The notes: generated from the sequence alone by a model not told the origin. Numbered from the stretch's first letter, positions 16,543 to 27,048 are shown. The stretch is 64,000 bases of DNA from Actinomadura barringtoniae (GCF_017573505.1 NZ_JAGEOJ010000021.1:1-64000); one strand, 5' to 3'. Translations and numbers: made by a program.

Positions 16543-16716
16543 GTGGCTCCGTGGTGCTGGCCGTGGCAGCGTCTTCAGATGGTCGGTGCGGCGACGCCTC
16601 GCGTTACGCAGGGGCCGTCTCGCGTCAGCGAGTGGCCGTCTCGCGTTCCGCGGGGACGCCTTGCGTCAAGCGAGTGCCGCCGGGCGACGCCAAGGGGCCG
16701 GCGTCCTCACCTAGTA

Positions 16717-17250
16717 CTACGACTGGCGACGCTCGATCGTCACCGACTCGATGACGACGTCGTCCACCGGCTTGTCCATCCGGCCGGTCGGGACGTTGCC
16801 GATCCGGTCGACGACGTCGGTGCCCTCGATCACCTTGCCGAAGATCGTGTGGCGGCCGGTGAGGTGCCGGGTGTTGGCGACGTTGGTCGTGATGAAGAAC
16901 TGCGAGCCGTTGGTGCCGGGCCCGGCGTTCGCCATCGCGAGCAGGTAGGGCTTGTCGAACTTGAGCTCGGGGTGGAACTCGTCCTTGAACTGGTAGCCGG
17001 GGCCACCGGTGCCGCGCCCGAGCGGGTCGCCGCCCTGGATCATGAAGTCGTCGATGATGCGGTGGAAGATCGTGCCCGCGTACAGCGACTCGCCCTTCTT
17101 GACCTCGCCGGTCTCGGGGTGGCGCCACTCCTTGGTGCCCTCGGAGAGGCCGACGAAGTTCTCGACCGTCACCGGCGCCTTGTCCGGGTAGAGCTGGACC
17201 ACGATCTTGCCAAGGTTGGTGTTGAGCGTCGCAAAGAGTTCTTCAGCCAC
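16717..17250 (-). CDS. ppiA: Cyclophilin-type peptidyl-prolyl cis-trans isomerase
   Basis: 177 residues and cytoplasmic (no signal). It catalyses proline isomerisation during protein folding. The GTG start at 17250 is chosen for the GAGGAGG upstream and the family N-terminus AEELFATLNTNLGKIVVQLY. Core motifs are present: FHRIIDDFMIQGGDP with the catalytic Arg, MANAGPGTNGSQFFIT and FGKVIEGTDVVDRI. An upstream in-frame ATG would add 17 unlikely basic residues. Confidence 0.94.
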   Translation of the reverse strand: MAEELFATLNTNLGKIVVQLYPDKAPVTVENFVGLSEGTKEWRHPETGEVKKGESLYAGTIFHRIIDDFMIQGGDPLGRGTGGPGYQFKDEFHPELKFDKPYLLAMANAGPGTNGSQFFITTNVANTRHLTGRHTIFGKVIEGTDVVDRIGNVPTGRMDKPVDDVVIESVTIERRQS

Positions 17251-17402
17251 GGGTGGGCCGCCTCCTCGTCGAGATGGGAATATGCGCCTTCGGGTATGCA
17301 CGTCTGCCTCACTGTGCGTGATCGCATGATCCTACGCACAGGGTTTACCCCCCGTTCAATGGGAAGGCTGCTTGGCAGGACCTCGCAAACAGGGAGGTTA
17401 GC

Positions 17403-17885
17403 GTGTCCCTAATGATTAGTATCCGCCGGAAGCCGCAGGAAGAGTCACTCTCGCGGCTCGGCCGTATGCAGGAGGCGGCTCGGCACGGCGCTGACATGTG
17501 GCGCAGTGGCGCCTCCAGCGCGGCGGAGCGGATCGCCCCGGCGGCCTCACGTTCGCGTGAGATCGCCGGTGACCGCATCATGGTCGCCCGCGGCTGGGGC
17601 GCGCCCCGGCTCGAGCAGGCCTCGCGGTACGTGGAGTCCGGTTTGGCTCCGCGGGTGAGTTCGTTCCTTTCCGGTATGGCAGACCGGGTCGAACCGCCCA
17701 AGCCCCGTCATCGCGGCCGCAACGCCGTGCTGATGCTGCTGGCGGCCGTCGCGGCCGTCGGTGTGGCCGGGGCTGTGGCGACCCGGCGCAGCAACATGCA
17801 GGCGATGGTCGACGAAGTTCCGGCGCCGGAGAAGGAGGAGTCTCCGGTCAAGGGCGAAGTCGACGGCCACGTTCGGACGCCGTAA
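17403..17885 (+). CDS. DUF5324 family protein
   Basis: 160 residues from a GTG start. The first 100 residues are helical and basic and carry the conserved SREIAGDRIMVARGWGAPRL region. One membrane helix at about 108-126 (NAVLMLLAAVAAVGVAGAVA) follows, then an acidic tail. The family is confined to actinomycetes and found next to ppiA; function is unknown. A strong terminator follows. Confidence 0.85.
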   Translation: MSLMISIRRKPQEESLSRLGRMQEAARHGADMWRSGASSAAERIAPAASRSREIAGDRIMVARGWGAPRLEQASRYVESGLAPRVSSFLSGMADRVEPPKPRHRGRNAVLMLLAAVAAVGVAGAVATRRSNMQAMVDEVPAPEKEESPVKGEVDGHVRTP

Positions 17886-17895
17886 CACAGCGTAG

Positions 17896-17925
17896 GAAGG
17901 CCCGGCCTCACGGCCGGGCCTTCTC
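17896..17925 (+). terminator. terminator after DUF5324 gene
   Basis: A perfect 12-bp stem GAAGGCCCGGCC/GGCCGGGCCTTC with a TCAC loop at 17896-17923, then TCTCGTT. Confidence 0.9.
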
Positions 17926-18079
17926 TCGTTCCCGCTCGCGTTCCTGGCGACGTCGTAGGCGCAACGGGCGTCCCGTGACTCCTGGTGCTTTTGGTGAGTT
18001 CCTGGCAGGCGGTATCCGGCCCGTGGCTACCAACCGGTACCTTGACATGCGCGACGACTCCAGAGAGCCAGGGACCCGC

Positions 18080-18844
18080 ATGCCACCGACAGCCAGCTCG
18101 ATCCGGCGTTTCCTGACCGCCAAGGCCCGCCGGGGCGTGCACACGGCCGTCCACCGCGGCTGGGAATGGGTCCAGCGCCAAGGCGAGATCACTCCGCACA
18201 CGCACGGCCGCCGCAAGTTCGCCTACCTCGGTGAGGGCGCCTGCATCGGCTTCCCGGTGGGTGCGATCTACGGCGAGCCCTGGATCTCGATCGGGAACCA
18301 CACCCTCGTCGGCACCCACGTCACCATCTCGGCCGGCTTCGTTCCCGGCCTGGACCTCGGCCCCGACGTGATCGTCAGCATCGGCTCGAGCTGCTCCCTG
18401 GGCCGCGGCACCCACATCGTCGGCCACCAGTCCATCGAGATCGGCGACGACGTCTTCACCGGCCCGAACGTCTACATCACCGACCAGAACCACAGCTACG
18501 GCGATCTGGACACCCCCATCGGCCGCCAATGGCCCGAGAACAACCCGGTCGTGATCGGCGACGGCTGCTGGATCGGCACCGGCGCGATCATCCTCCCCGG
18601 CACCCGGCTGGGCCGGAACGTGGCCGTCGCCGGCGGCGCCGTGGTCCGCGGCGAGTTCCCCGACCACTCGGTCATCGGCGGCGTCCCCGCCAAGGTCCTG
18701 CGCAGCCACGACCCCGAGTCCGGCTGGGACCCGCCCCTCCGCAACCACCCGCTCATCTCGCTGGACGAGCTCGCCGCCCTCTCGGTGGACGGCCTGGAGG
18801 GCCTCCAGCTCCTCCAGGACAAACTCCGAGAAGAAGCCGGCTGA
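18080..18844 (+). CDS. Left-handed beta-helix (hexapeptide repeat) acyltransferase
   Basis: 254 residues with the imperfect hexapeptide periodicity of trimeric acyltransferases from about residue 60 to 215. Elements include YGEPWISIGNHTLVGTHVTI, TDQNHSYGDLDTPI with the likely catalytic His, and GDGCWIGTGAIILPGTRLG. The end VIGGVPAKVLR is typical of the LacA/Maa/NeuD-type superfamily. It probably acetylates a sugar or cell-surface component; the acceptor is not predictable. The ATG at 18080 has AGGGA close upstream; a start at 18047 is possible. It is alone between two hairpins. Confidence 0.87.
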   Translation: MPPTASSIRRFLTAKARRGVHTAVHRGWEWVQRQGEITPHTHGRRKFAYLGEGACIGFPVGAIYGEPWISIGNHTLVGTHVTISAGFVPGLDLGPDVIVSIGSSCSLGRGTHIVGHQSIEIGDDVFTGPNVYITDQNHSYGDLDTPIGRQWPENNPVVIGDGCWIGTGAIILPGTRLGRNVAVAGGAVVRGEFPDHSVIGGVPAKVLRSHDPESGWDPPLRNHPLISLDELAALSVDGLEGLQLLQDKLREEAG

Positions 18845-18952
18845 CCCCTTCCTAACACCCCCGTTCACCGATCGCGCGACGTGTGACTCCTGCCACAGAG
18901 CAGGTGTCACCCACGTTCAGCGCGGGTGCCGTGACGAGCGGCGAGCGTTATA

Positions 18953-19000
18953 TGAACGTTCGGAACGTTCAGCAGACCACACGTTGCGAACGCGCGTTCG
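18953..19000. promoter_or_regulatory. perfect palindrome and SOS-box-like site
   Basis: TGAACGTTC-G-GAACGTTCA (18953-18971) is a perfect 9-1-9 inverted repeat. Sixteen bases on, CGAACGCGCGTTCG (18987-19000) fits the actinobacterial LexA box pattern GAAC-N4-GTTC. Both lie between two convergent genes, with no obvious target promoter. Functional assignment is a guess. Confidence 0.3.
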
Positions 19001-19079
19001 GCCGGGCGGTGACCGCTGGGGCGGGGGCGGTTGGGCGGGTTGGTCGCCGCTGAGGTTGTGCGTGCGGGATGACGTGCGA

Positions 19080-19112
19080 CGGCCCCCGGCGGACTGGGTC
19101 TGCCGGGGGCCG
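19080..19112 (-). terminator. terminator of the DEAD-box helicase gene
   Basis: An 11-bp perfect stem CGGCCCCCGGC/GCCGGGGGCCG lies 24 bp beyond the stop of the minus-strand helicase gene. Confidence 0.8.
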
Positions 19113-19135
19113 TGCGTTATGCGTCGTGCGTCCGA

Positions 19136-20752
<1,617 letters not shown>

Positions 20753-20945
20753 GCATTACCTTCCGAGAGGGGGGCACGTCTCGGGAGGCACCACGTTTTC
20801 GTGATCAGTGGCCTGCAAGGACGAGCCTGACGCGTTGGGCGTCGTAAGAGTGATTTGTTCAGTCTAACGTCGCCGGGGTACCTCCTTATGCCCTGACCCT
20901 GTTCAGGGGCTCCTCCTCACTAGCCGCTACGGCTACTTTTGTCCC

Positions 20946-22514
20946 ATGGCGTCCCGCACGATCGCGATCCACTTCGTGCGGAGCGCGCTGCGCGGAGCCG
21001 TGGAACAAGGCATGGACGTCTGGCCCGTACTGCTGCGCGCCGGGATCCCGCCCGCGCTGCTGGACGACCCGCGGGCGCGAGTGACGCGAGAGCAGTACTC
21101 AGAGCTGATCCGCGCCTTGTGGGACGCGATGGGGGACGAGTTCATCGGGCTCGGGGACTTCTCCTGCAGGCGCGGAACGTTCGCCATGATGTGCCTGGTA
21201 GCGCTGGGAAGCCCCGATCTGGCGACCGCACTGCGGCGCGCCGCGGATTTTTACCATCTCTTCCCCACGGACGTGCGATTCGGCCTGACCACAGGGCCTG
21301 ACGACTTCCGCCTGACCATCGATCTGGGCTCCCTCCGTGACCCCGATCACTTCGTCACCGAATCCCTGTTGATCATCTGGCACCGGGTGGTCAGCTGGGT
21401 GATCGACCTGCGCGTGCCGTTGGTACGGCTCGAGTTCGGCTACCCGCCCCCACCCCACGTAGTCGAATACGGCCCCATCTTCGGCTGCCCCATGTCGTAC
21501 GGCCACGAGCTCACGACCCTGGTATTCGACGCCTCGCACCTGGCCGCCCCGATCGTCCAGGACGAAGCGGCCCTATGGGCCCGCATGGCCGCCGCCCCCG
21601 CCGACCTGATCAGCCCGCCCCGCCCCGCCTCCTCCTACACCGACCGAGTCCGCCGCATCCTCACCACCACCGGCTCCAATACCTTCGCCGTATCCGGCGG
21701 CCCAGCCCGAACAGCCGCCCCCGGCACGTCCAGCGCATCCGGCGCATCCAGCCACCCCGGCCCGTCCAGCGCGTCCGGCCGTCCCGGCTCGTCCAGCGGC
21801 CCGGGCACGACCGGCCGCAACGGCGCGACCGGCTCATCCGGCACGCCTCGCGGGTCCGGCCGTCCCGGCGGGTCCGGCACGTCCAGCGGCTCGGGCGGCT
21901 CTGCCGCGACCGGCCGTCCCGACGCGTCCGGCACGTCCAGCGGCCCTGGCACGTCTGGCGGGCCTGGCACGTCTGGCGGGCACGGCCGCCTCGGCGGGCA
22001 CGGCGGGTCCAGCGACTCGGGCACGTCCGGCAGGTCCGGCGCGTTCAGGCGCCCCGGCACGTCCAGCGGCCCTGGCATATCCGGCCGTCCCGGCGGGTCC
22101 GGCACGTCCAGCGGGTCGGGCGCGACCGGCTCGGGCGGCCAGGCACGTGGGCGAGACGGATCGGGGCGACCGGCCAGGGCGGGTGGCTCGGGCGGGCCGG
22201 GCAGCTCGGGTAGGGCAGGGGCGGTGGGTGGGCCTGGGTACGGGTCGTTGACCGAGACGGCGGCGCGGCTGGCGGTGAGTCCGCAGACGTTGCGGCGGCA
22301 TCTGCAGGCCGAGGGCACCTCGTTCCGTGTGATCAAGGAGGAGGTGCTCCGGGACGCGGCGATCGCGGCGCTCGCGGACGGCAAGCTGAGCGTGGAGGAG
22401 ATCGCCGTACGGCTGGGGTTCGCGGACGCCAGCGCGTTCCACCGGGCGTTCAAGCGCTGGACGGGCACCACGCCGGGCACCTACCGGACTATTGACTCCG
22501 CGTCTGATAATTGA
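20946..22514 (+). CDS. AraC family regulator with ~185-residue low-complexity insert
   Basis: 522 residues, against about 330 usual for the family. The N-terminal ligand-type domain (about 10-235, LRGAVEQGMDVWPVLLRAGI, then the LGDFSCRRGTFAMMCLVALG block) matches the arabinose-binding-type domain of OruR-like AraC proteins. Then come about 185 residues of Gly/Ser/Pro/Thr-rich sequence (about 245-430) before the DNA-binding domain (about 432-515: AARLAVSPQTLRRHLQAEGT, then EIAVRLGFADASAFHRAFKR). In ordinary members the two domains are joined by a short linker right after YTDRVRRIL, so the insert splits them cleanly. The reading frame stays open throughout. Target genes are unknown; the hydrolase pair downstream on the same strand is a candidate. 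Confidence 0.85.
   Translation: MASRTIAIHFVRSALRGAVEQGMDVWPVLLRAGIPPALLDDPRARVTREQYSELIRALWDAMGDEFIGLGDFSCRRGTFAMMCLVALGSPDLATALRRAADFYHLFPTDVRFGLTTGPDDFRLTIDLGSLRDPDHFVTESLLIIWHRVVSWVIDLRVPLVRLEFGYPPPPHVVEYGPIFGCPMSYGHELTTLVFDASHLAAPIVQDEAALWARMAAAPADLISPPRPASSYTDRVRRILTTTGSNTFAVSGGPARTAAPGTSSASGASSHPGPSSASGRPGSSSGPGTTGRNGATGSSGTPRGSGRPGGSGTSSGSGGSAATGRPDASGTSSGPGTSGGPGTSGGHGRLGGHGGSSDSGTSGRSGAFRRPGTSSGPGISGRPGGSGTSSGSGATGSGGQARGRDGSGRPARAGGSGGPGSSGRAGAVGGPGYGSLTETAARLAVSPQTLRRHLQAEGTSFRVIKEEVLRDAAIAALADGKLSVEEIAVRLGFADASAFHRAFKRWTGTTPGTYRTIDSASDN
21690..22230 (+). repeat. GC-rich degenerate minisatellite inside the AraC gene
   Basis: Short units of the TCCGGC(A/G)(C/G)GTCCAGC kind recur, giving Gly about every third residue (GTSSGPGTSGGPGTSGGHGR). 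The third codon position remains GC-rich and no stop occurs in about 540 bp. Copies are diverged, so the expansion is not recent throughout. Confidence 0.8.
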
Positions 22515-22585
22515 GCGGTTCGGCCAGGGGCGGTGAGCGCTCGGGTCATGGTGGGGCTGTAATCATTCGCTTACCGTCGTCGCCC

Positions 22586-24466
22586 ATGAACCGAAGGTCG
22601 ACCCTCGCCCTGGCAGCCGCCGCGCTCACCGTCGCTCTCGGCACCCTCACCCCGCCGGCGACTGCCTCCACCCCGGCAACGACCACCGCCGCCGTCCGGT
22701 CCAGGTTGCGATTCTTCGATCTGCCGGCGCGGGACGGCGTGAAGCTCAAGGCCAATGTCGTCGAGCCTTCCGGGCCGGGCAGGCATCCAGCGATCGTGTT
22801 CCCGGCGAGCTGGGCGGCGAACGACTTCGAGTACCTGCTCCAGGCGTTCAAGCTCGCCGAACGTGGCTACGTCGTGCTGTCGTTCACCCCGCGCGGCCTC
22901 TTCGGGTCGGGCGGCGAGATCGACGTCGCCGGGCCCAAGGATCTGAGCGACATCTCCGCCGCGTACGACTGGCTCATCGCCAACAGCACCGCCGACCCAG
23001 CGCGGCTGGGCGTCGCGGGCGTCTCGTACGGCGGCGACATGGCGCTGGAGATGGCCGCGTACGACAAACGAACCAAGGCAGTCGGCGGCCTCAGCGCGTT
23101 CGCCGACCTGCGCGAGTCGCTCTACCCCAACAAGACGCGCGTTTCGCTGACCGTGCCGCTGCTGTGGGGCGTCGGCCGGATCCTGGGCCGTCCGTCCGCC
23201 GAGTTCACCGAGATGATGAACATCTTCCAGAAGGCCGAGCACGAGTCGGATCCGGCCACGCAAAAGGTCCTGGCGTTCGCGGACGTCCGGTCGGCCTCCC
23301 GGCGCGCCACCGAGATCAACAAGAACGGGACCGCGGTCTTCCTGGCGAACGGGTGGGGCGACAGCTTCTTCCCGCCCAACCAGTTCGTCGCCTTCTTCAA
23401 CCGGCTCACCGTGCCGAACAAGCACCTGGAGTTCGCGCCGGGCGACCACGCGACGAGCGAGGCCACGGGGCTCGCGGGGCTGCCCAATCCGGTGTGGGAC
23501 AGCTTCACCCGGTTCTTCGACAAGAACCTTGCGGGGCGGACGGGCGTGCCGCAGGACGCGCCTGTCGTCCTCACACCTAGGGTCAACAAGCCAGGTCTGC
23601 AGGACCCGTTCAACCCCGGTAAGCGTGAGCCGTACGGTAGTTGGTCCACCATCGCGCCGCGAGCTGAGCGGTACGCGTTGGGTGCGGGTGAACGTCTCGT
23701 ACCGGCGGGCGGCGGTGGGGCTAGGGCGGAGGCGGGAACGGGCTCGACCACGATCCAGGGCGGCGGCGAGACCAAGGCCGACTCGGGTCTGCATTTCCTC
23801 ACCAACGCGATCGACCAGGTTACCGGGATCGCGCCGACCGTGAAGCTCTCTGAGATCGCACGCAAGGACGGCGCGGTCTGGCAAACCGCACCCCTTGGGA
23901 GCGGCGTGGCCGGACGCAGCGGCGCGGGCGGGGGCGCGGGCGACGGCAGCGGCGCCGGCAGAAACGCGGGCGGCAGCGGCGCGGGCGGCAGCGGCACGGG
24001 CGGCAGCGGCACGGGCAACGGCAGCAGCAGCGGCGCGGACGGAAGCGGCGACGGCAGCGGCGCAGGCGGAAGTAGCAGCGCGGGCGGGGGCGACAGAGCG
24101 GGCGGCGACGGCGGCTCTGGCGGTGGTGGGGTTCAGCGGCTTCGGGGTGAGGTTCGGCTGCGTACGAACGTGACCACTACTGCACCGACCAACAGCTTCT
24201 TCAGCTATCTCTACGACGTCGATGCGAGAGGCACGGGCCGCCTCATCACATACGCGCCGTACACGCTGCGGGACGTGAAGACCGGCGTGCCGCTCCCCAT
24301 CGACCTGAAGCTGCAGTCGACCGGCTACGACCTGCCAGCCGGTCACCGCCTGGCTCTGGTCATCGACACCAAGGACTTCCGCTACATGGACGCGGGCAAG
24401 GCAGGCAGCACGCTCACTTTCTCCGGCCCGTCCAGCCTCGACCTTCCTCTGGGGAGCAACTCATGA
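22586..24466 (+). CDS. Secreted CocE/NonD (S15 X-Pro dipeptidyl-peptidase-like) hydrolase with Gly/Ser insert
   Basis: 626 residues with a signal peptide ending near PPATAS. The alpha/beta-hydrolase core has the nucleophile elbow GVAGVSYGGDMAL, an acid in NGWGDSFFPPNQF and a His in FAPGDHATSEA. A C-terminal beta-rich domain, typical of CocE/X-Pro dipeptidyl peptidases, starts around 375 but is interrupted at about 440-515 by a Gly/Ser/Ala-rich stretch before resuming as LRGEVRLRTNVTTTAPTNSF. The ATG at 22586 is chosen because the signal peptide starts there. Its stop overlaps the next hydrolase gene (ATGA), so the two are coupled. Substrate (peptide or ester) is not predictable. Confidence 0.85.
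   Translation: MNRRSTLALAAAALTVALGTLTPPATASTPATTTAAVRSRLRFFDLPARDGVKLKANVVEPSGPGRHPAIVFPASWAANDFEYLLQAFKLAERGYVVLSFTPRGLFGSGGEIDVAGPKDLSDISAAYDWLIANSTADPARLGVAGVSYGGDMALEMAAYDKRTKAVGGLSAFADLRESLYPNKTRVSLTVPLLWGVGRILGRPSAEFTEMMNIFQKAEHESDPATQKVLAFADVRSASRRATEINKNGTAVFLANGWGDSFFPPNQFVAFFNRLTVPNKHLEFAPGDHATSEATGLAGLPNPVWDSFTRFFDKNLAGRTGVPQDAPVVLTPRVNKPGLQDPFNPGKREPYGSWSTIAPRAERYALGAGERLVPAGGGGARAEAGTGSTTIQGGGETKADSGLHFLTNAIDQVTGIAPTVKLSEIARKDGAVWQTAPLGSGVAGRSGAGGGAGDGSGAGRNAGGSGAGGSGTGGSGTGNGSSSGADGSGDGSGAGGSSSAGGGDRAGGDGGSGGGGVQRLRGEVRLRTNVTTTAPTNSFFSYLYDVDARGTGRLITYAPYTLRDVKTGVPLPIDLKLQSTGYDLPAGHRLALVIDTKDFRYMDAGKAGSTLTFSGPSSLDLPLGSNS
23905..24133 (+). repeat. in-frame GGCAGCGGC-type repeat inside hydrolase gene
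   Basis: About 230 bp of (G)CGGCAGCGGC(A/G)CGGG-like units encode a Gly/Ser/Ala tract of about 75 residues (GGSGAGGSGTGGSGTGNGSS). It lies inside the C-terminal beta domain of the hydrolase, where relatives have a loop. Confidence 0.85.
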
Positions 24467-26427
24467 CCAGCAAGCTCACCACCGGCCGGGCAGGAATCCG
24501 ACGTGGCGCGGCCGCCATCGCGACCGCAGGACTGGCCGCCGCCTCGCTAGTCGCCGTTGTGCCGACTCCGCCGGCTTCAGCGGGAGTCGGCAAGGCCGGG
24601 GCCTCGCCTCAGGTGCCTCAGTCGCCACCACTGCCGCAATCGACGCAGTATTCGGCGGACGGCTGGAAGGCGCGCCCCGAGCAGTACGACGGCATGGACA
24701 TCGAACGCGACGTTCCGATCACCATGAAGGACGGCGTAAAGCTGCTCGCCGACATCCAGCGCCCCACGCGGCACGGAAAGGTCGTCCCCGGCCGCTTTCC
24801 TGTGCTCGTGCAGCAGACGCCGTACATCAAGACCGTGCTCTCCCTGCCGCCCATCAACTGGGCCCTGGTGAAGCGCGGGTACGTCATCGTGACCGTAGAC
24901 GTAAGGGGGACCGGCGGGTCGGGCGGCAAGTGGCCTGTCTGGGGCGAGCCAGAGCATTCCGATGGCAAGTCGGTCGTCGAGTGGGCAGCCTCCCACAACC
25001 GGCCCTGGAGCGACGGCCGCGTAGGGCTCTTCGGGATTTCGTACGGCGGCATCAACCAGCTCTTCACCGCCTCCCAGCGCCCCAAGGGCTTGAAGGCCAT
25101 CGCCCCGGCCGTTCCCATGGGAGACCTCTACCGCGACCTGGTCGGCAAGGGCGGCCGCGGTTATCTGGAACTCGCACCCGCCTACCTGGCGGCTGTGTCC
25201 GGGCTCGGGATCCTGCCCAACACCAACCTCCTGAAGGACCCCGCGACCGCGCTCAAGAACATCCAGGAGCACTGGGACGCGGCGGCCGGCAACCTGAAGA
25301 TGATCCCGGAGATGATCCAGGGCGGGGACAGGGCGTACGACAGCGCCTGGTACCGCGAGCGCTCGCCGCTCACCTACGTCGACCGGATCCAGGTGCCGAC
25401 GCTGCTGATGGGCGGCGAGTTCGACGCGTTCCAGCGCGGCACGCCGATGCTCTACCAGCGGCTGTCGGCCAAGGGCACGCCCGTGCAGTTCATCAACGGT
25501 CCTTGGTCGCACGCCATCGCCGCGATCCCGGCGGCGGGCGTCAGCCTCCCCGGCGTCATCAACGAGCCGCCGGGCGTGAAGCTGGGCGAGCTGCAGCTCC
25601 GCTGGTTCGACCATTACGTACGAGGCGTGCCCGACCCGGCGCTCGACCGGCGCAACAAGCAGGTCACGTACTTCGAGAACGGCGCCAACCAGTGGCGGAC
25701 CGCGCGGCAGTGGCCGCCGGCCGACGTTCGCTACCAGAAGGCCTACCTGTCAGGACAGGCCTCCAAGGGCCGTCCCGGCGCGCTCGGAACACCCGTCTCG
25801 GGAACGCCCGACACGGTCAAGTGGAACCTGTTCTCGGGTCTCTGCTCGCGCTCGACGTTCCAGTGGCTGCTGTTCGGCGGCGAATTCGGCAACGGGCCGC
25901 AGAAAATCCCGTGCATGACCGACAACCGGTACAACGACCAGTCCGGCCTCACCTACGACCTGCCCGTACGCGGCCGTCCGCTGCGCTTCACCGGTCCGGT
26001 GAACGCCCACTTCACCGTCTCGACCAAGTCCCGTGACAGCCAGCTGACCGTACGACTTGAGGACGTCGGACCGGACGGCTCGGCGATCCAGCTGACCGCC
26101 GGGTGGCTGTCGCTGTCCATGCGCGAGCTGGAGCGAGGCAGGTCGGTCGTACGGAACGGGATGGTCGTGCAGCCCTGGCACCCGTACACCAAGGCCTCTC
26201 AGAAGCCGATGCCCAAGAACAAGCCGGTGACCGTAGACGTCGAGATCTTCCCGGCGTCCTGGTCCGTTCAGCCCGGCCACCACCTGCGCCTGGCCGTGCA
26301 GACGGGCGACTTCCCGCACCTCTTCCCGCCGTTCCCGCAGCTCAAGGACAGCTTCGGCGGCGACGTCAAGCTCTGGCACGACAAGACCCACCCGTCCTGG
26401 ATCACCCTCCCCACCCAACCCAGCTAG
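24463..26427 (+). CDS. Secreted CocE/NonD (S15-type) hydrolase
   Basis: 654 residues with a signal peptide (Arg-rich start, hydrophobic core, AGVGKA near 45). The hydrolase core shows VKRGYVIVTVDVRGTGGSGG, the nucleophile elbow VGLFGISYGGIN, the acid in MGGEFDAFQRG and the His in NGPWSHAIAA. A C-terminal jelly-roll-like domain closes with WSVQPGHHLRLAVQTGDFPH. It is a divergent paralogue of the preceding gene and overlaps it by 4 bp. The two probably act outside the cell on related substrates, such as proline peptides, esters or acylated compounds. No repeat insert is present in this copy. Confidence 0.9.
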   Translation: MTSKLTTGRAGIRRGAAAIATAGLAAASLVAVVPTPPASAGVGKAGASPQVPQSPPLPQSTQYSADGWKARPEQYDGMDIERDVPITMKDGVKLLADIQRPTRHGKVVPGRFPVLVQQTPYIKTVLSLPPINWALVKRGYVIVTVDVRGTGGSGGKWPVWGEPEHSDGKSVVEWAASHNRPWSDGRVGLFGISYGGINQLFTASQRPKGLKAIAPAVPMGDLYRDLVGKGGRGYLELAPAYLAAVSGLGILPNTNLLKDPATALKNIQEHWDAAAGNLKMIPEMIQGGDRAYDSAWYRERSPLTYVDRIQVPTLLMGGEFDAFQRGTPMLYQRLSAKGTPVQFINGPWSHAIAAIPAAGVSLPGVINEPPGVKLGELQLRWFDHYVRGVPDPALDRRNKQVTYFENGANQWRTARQWPPADVRYQKAYLSGQASKGRPGALGTPVSGTPDTVKWNLFSGLCSRSTFQWLLFGGEFGNGPQKIPCMTDNRYNDQSGLTYDLPVRGRPLRFTGPVNAHFTVSTKSRDSQLTVRLEDVGPDGSAIQLTAGWLSLSMRELERGRSVVRNGMVVQPWHPYTKASQKPMPKNKPVTVDVEIFPASWSVQPGHHLRLAVQTGDFPHLFPPFPQLKDSFGGDVKLWHDKTHPSWITLPTQPS

Positions 26428-26437
26428 CCCCGCAAAA

Positions 26438-26470
26438 CCGCCCGTCGCCCGGCAACCGAGCGACGGGCGG
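26438..26470 (+). terminator. hairpin after the hydrolase pair
   Basis: A perfect 11-bp stem CCGCCCGTCGC/GCGACGGGCGG with an 11-nt loop begins 11 bp after the stop. No T-run follows, which is common in high-GC genomes. Confidence 0.65.
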
Positions 26471-26483
26471 CAAGCGGCGAGCC

Positions 26484-26558
26484 GACGGCGGCGACGGCGA
26501 CGGCCACGGCGACTCCGACGGCCACGGCCACGGCCACAGCCACAGCCACAGCCACAGC
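26484..26558. repeat. hexanucleotide GGCCAC/AGCCAC tandem repeat
   Basis: After GACGGC units, a run of GGCCAC then AGCCAC hexamers extends to about 26558. One forward frame would give His-Gly/His-Ser dipeptides, but no ribosome site or conserved gene supports it. It sits between the convergent hydrolase and rhodanese genes. Confidence 0.8.
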
Positions 26559-26580
26559 ATCGTTCACACCCACATGTTCG

Positions 26581-27048
26581 TCAGCAGGCGCAAGAGATAC
26601 CGGAGACGGGAGCGGTGAGCGGGTCGGCGGCCCGCCGGGTCACCAGGCCCGCACCGTTGGCGACCGGGAAGCCCTCGCGTGCCCAGTACTCGAAGCCGCC
26701 GATCATCTCCTTGACCGCGTAACCGAGCTTCGCGAACTCCAGCGCGGCCTTCTGAGCACCGTTGCAGCCCGGTCCCCAGCAGTAGACGACCACGGTGGCG
26801 TCATGTTCGATCAACTCCCCGGCCCGCGCGGCGATGTCCGAAGTAGGTAGGTGGATCGCGCCGTCGGCGTGCCCCTGGTTCCAGCTCTCGATGCTGCGCG
26901 TGTCCACGACCACAACACCGGACGCCCCGGCCTCCAGGTCGGCGGCCACATCGGACACGTCGGTCTCGAAGGCCAGCCGCGCCGCGAAGTGCGCGATCGC
27001 CTCGCCATTCGCGGCCGCGGGAACCTTGGTGACGGCGCTGCTGCTCAT
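26581..27048 (-). CDS. Rhodanese-like domain protein
   Basis: 155 residues of one rhodanese domain. The ATG at 27048 has AAGGAG at the right spacing. The domain shows VVVVDTRSIESWNQGHADGA, IHLPTSDI and the active-site loop VVYCWGPGCNGAQKA, with the catalytic Cys intact. The C-terminus has a further Cys pair (ISCAC). It should transfer or sense sulfur or another reactive group. It diverges from the GlxA-type regulator gene 106 bp away, a recurring arrangement that suggests the regulator controls it. Confidence 0.88.
   Translation of the reverse strand: MSSSAVTKVPAAANGEAIAHFAARLAFETDVSDVAADLEAGASGVVVVDTRSIESWNQGHADGAIHLPTSDIAARAGELIEHDATVVVYCWGPGCNGAQKAALEFAKLGYAVKEMIGGFEYWAREGFPVANGAGLVTRRAADPLTAPVSGISCAC

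Noticed and set aside
26484..26616. His-rich frame (HGHGHSHSHSHS) that could look like a metal-binding peptide
   Set aside because: It comes from a simple hexanucleotide repeat, lacks a ribosome site, and runs into the end of the convergent rhodanese gene.
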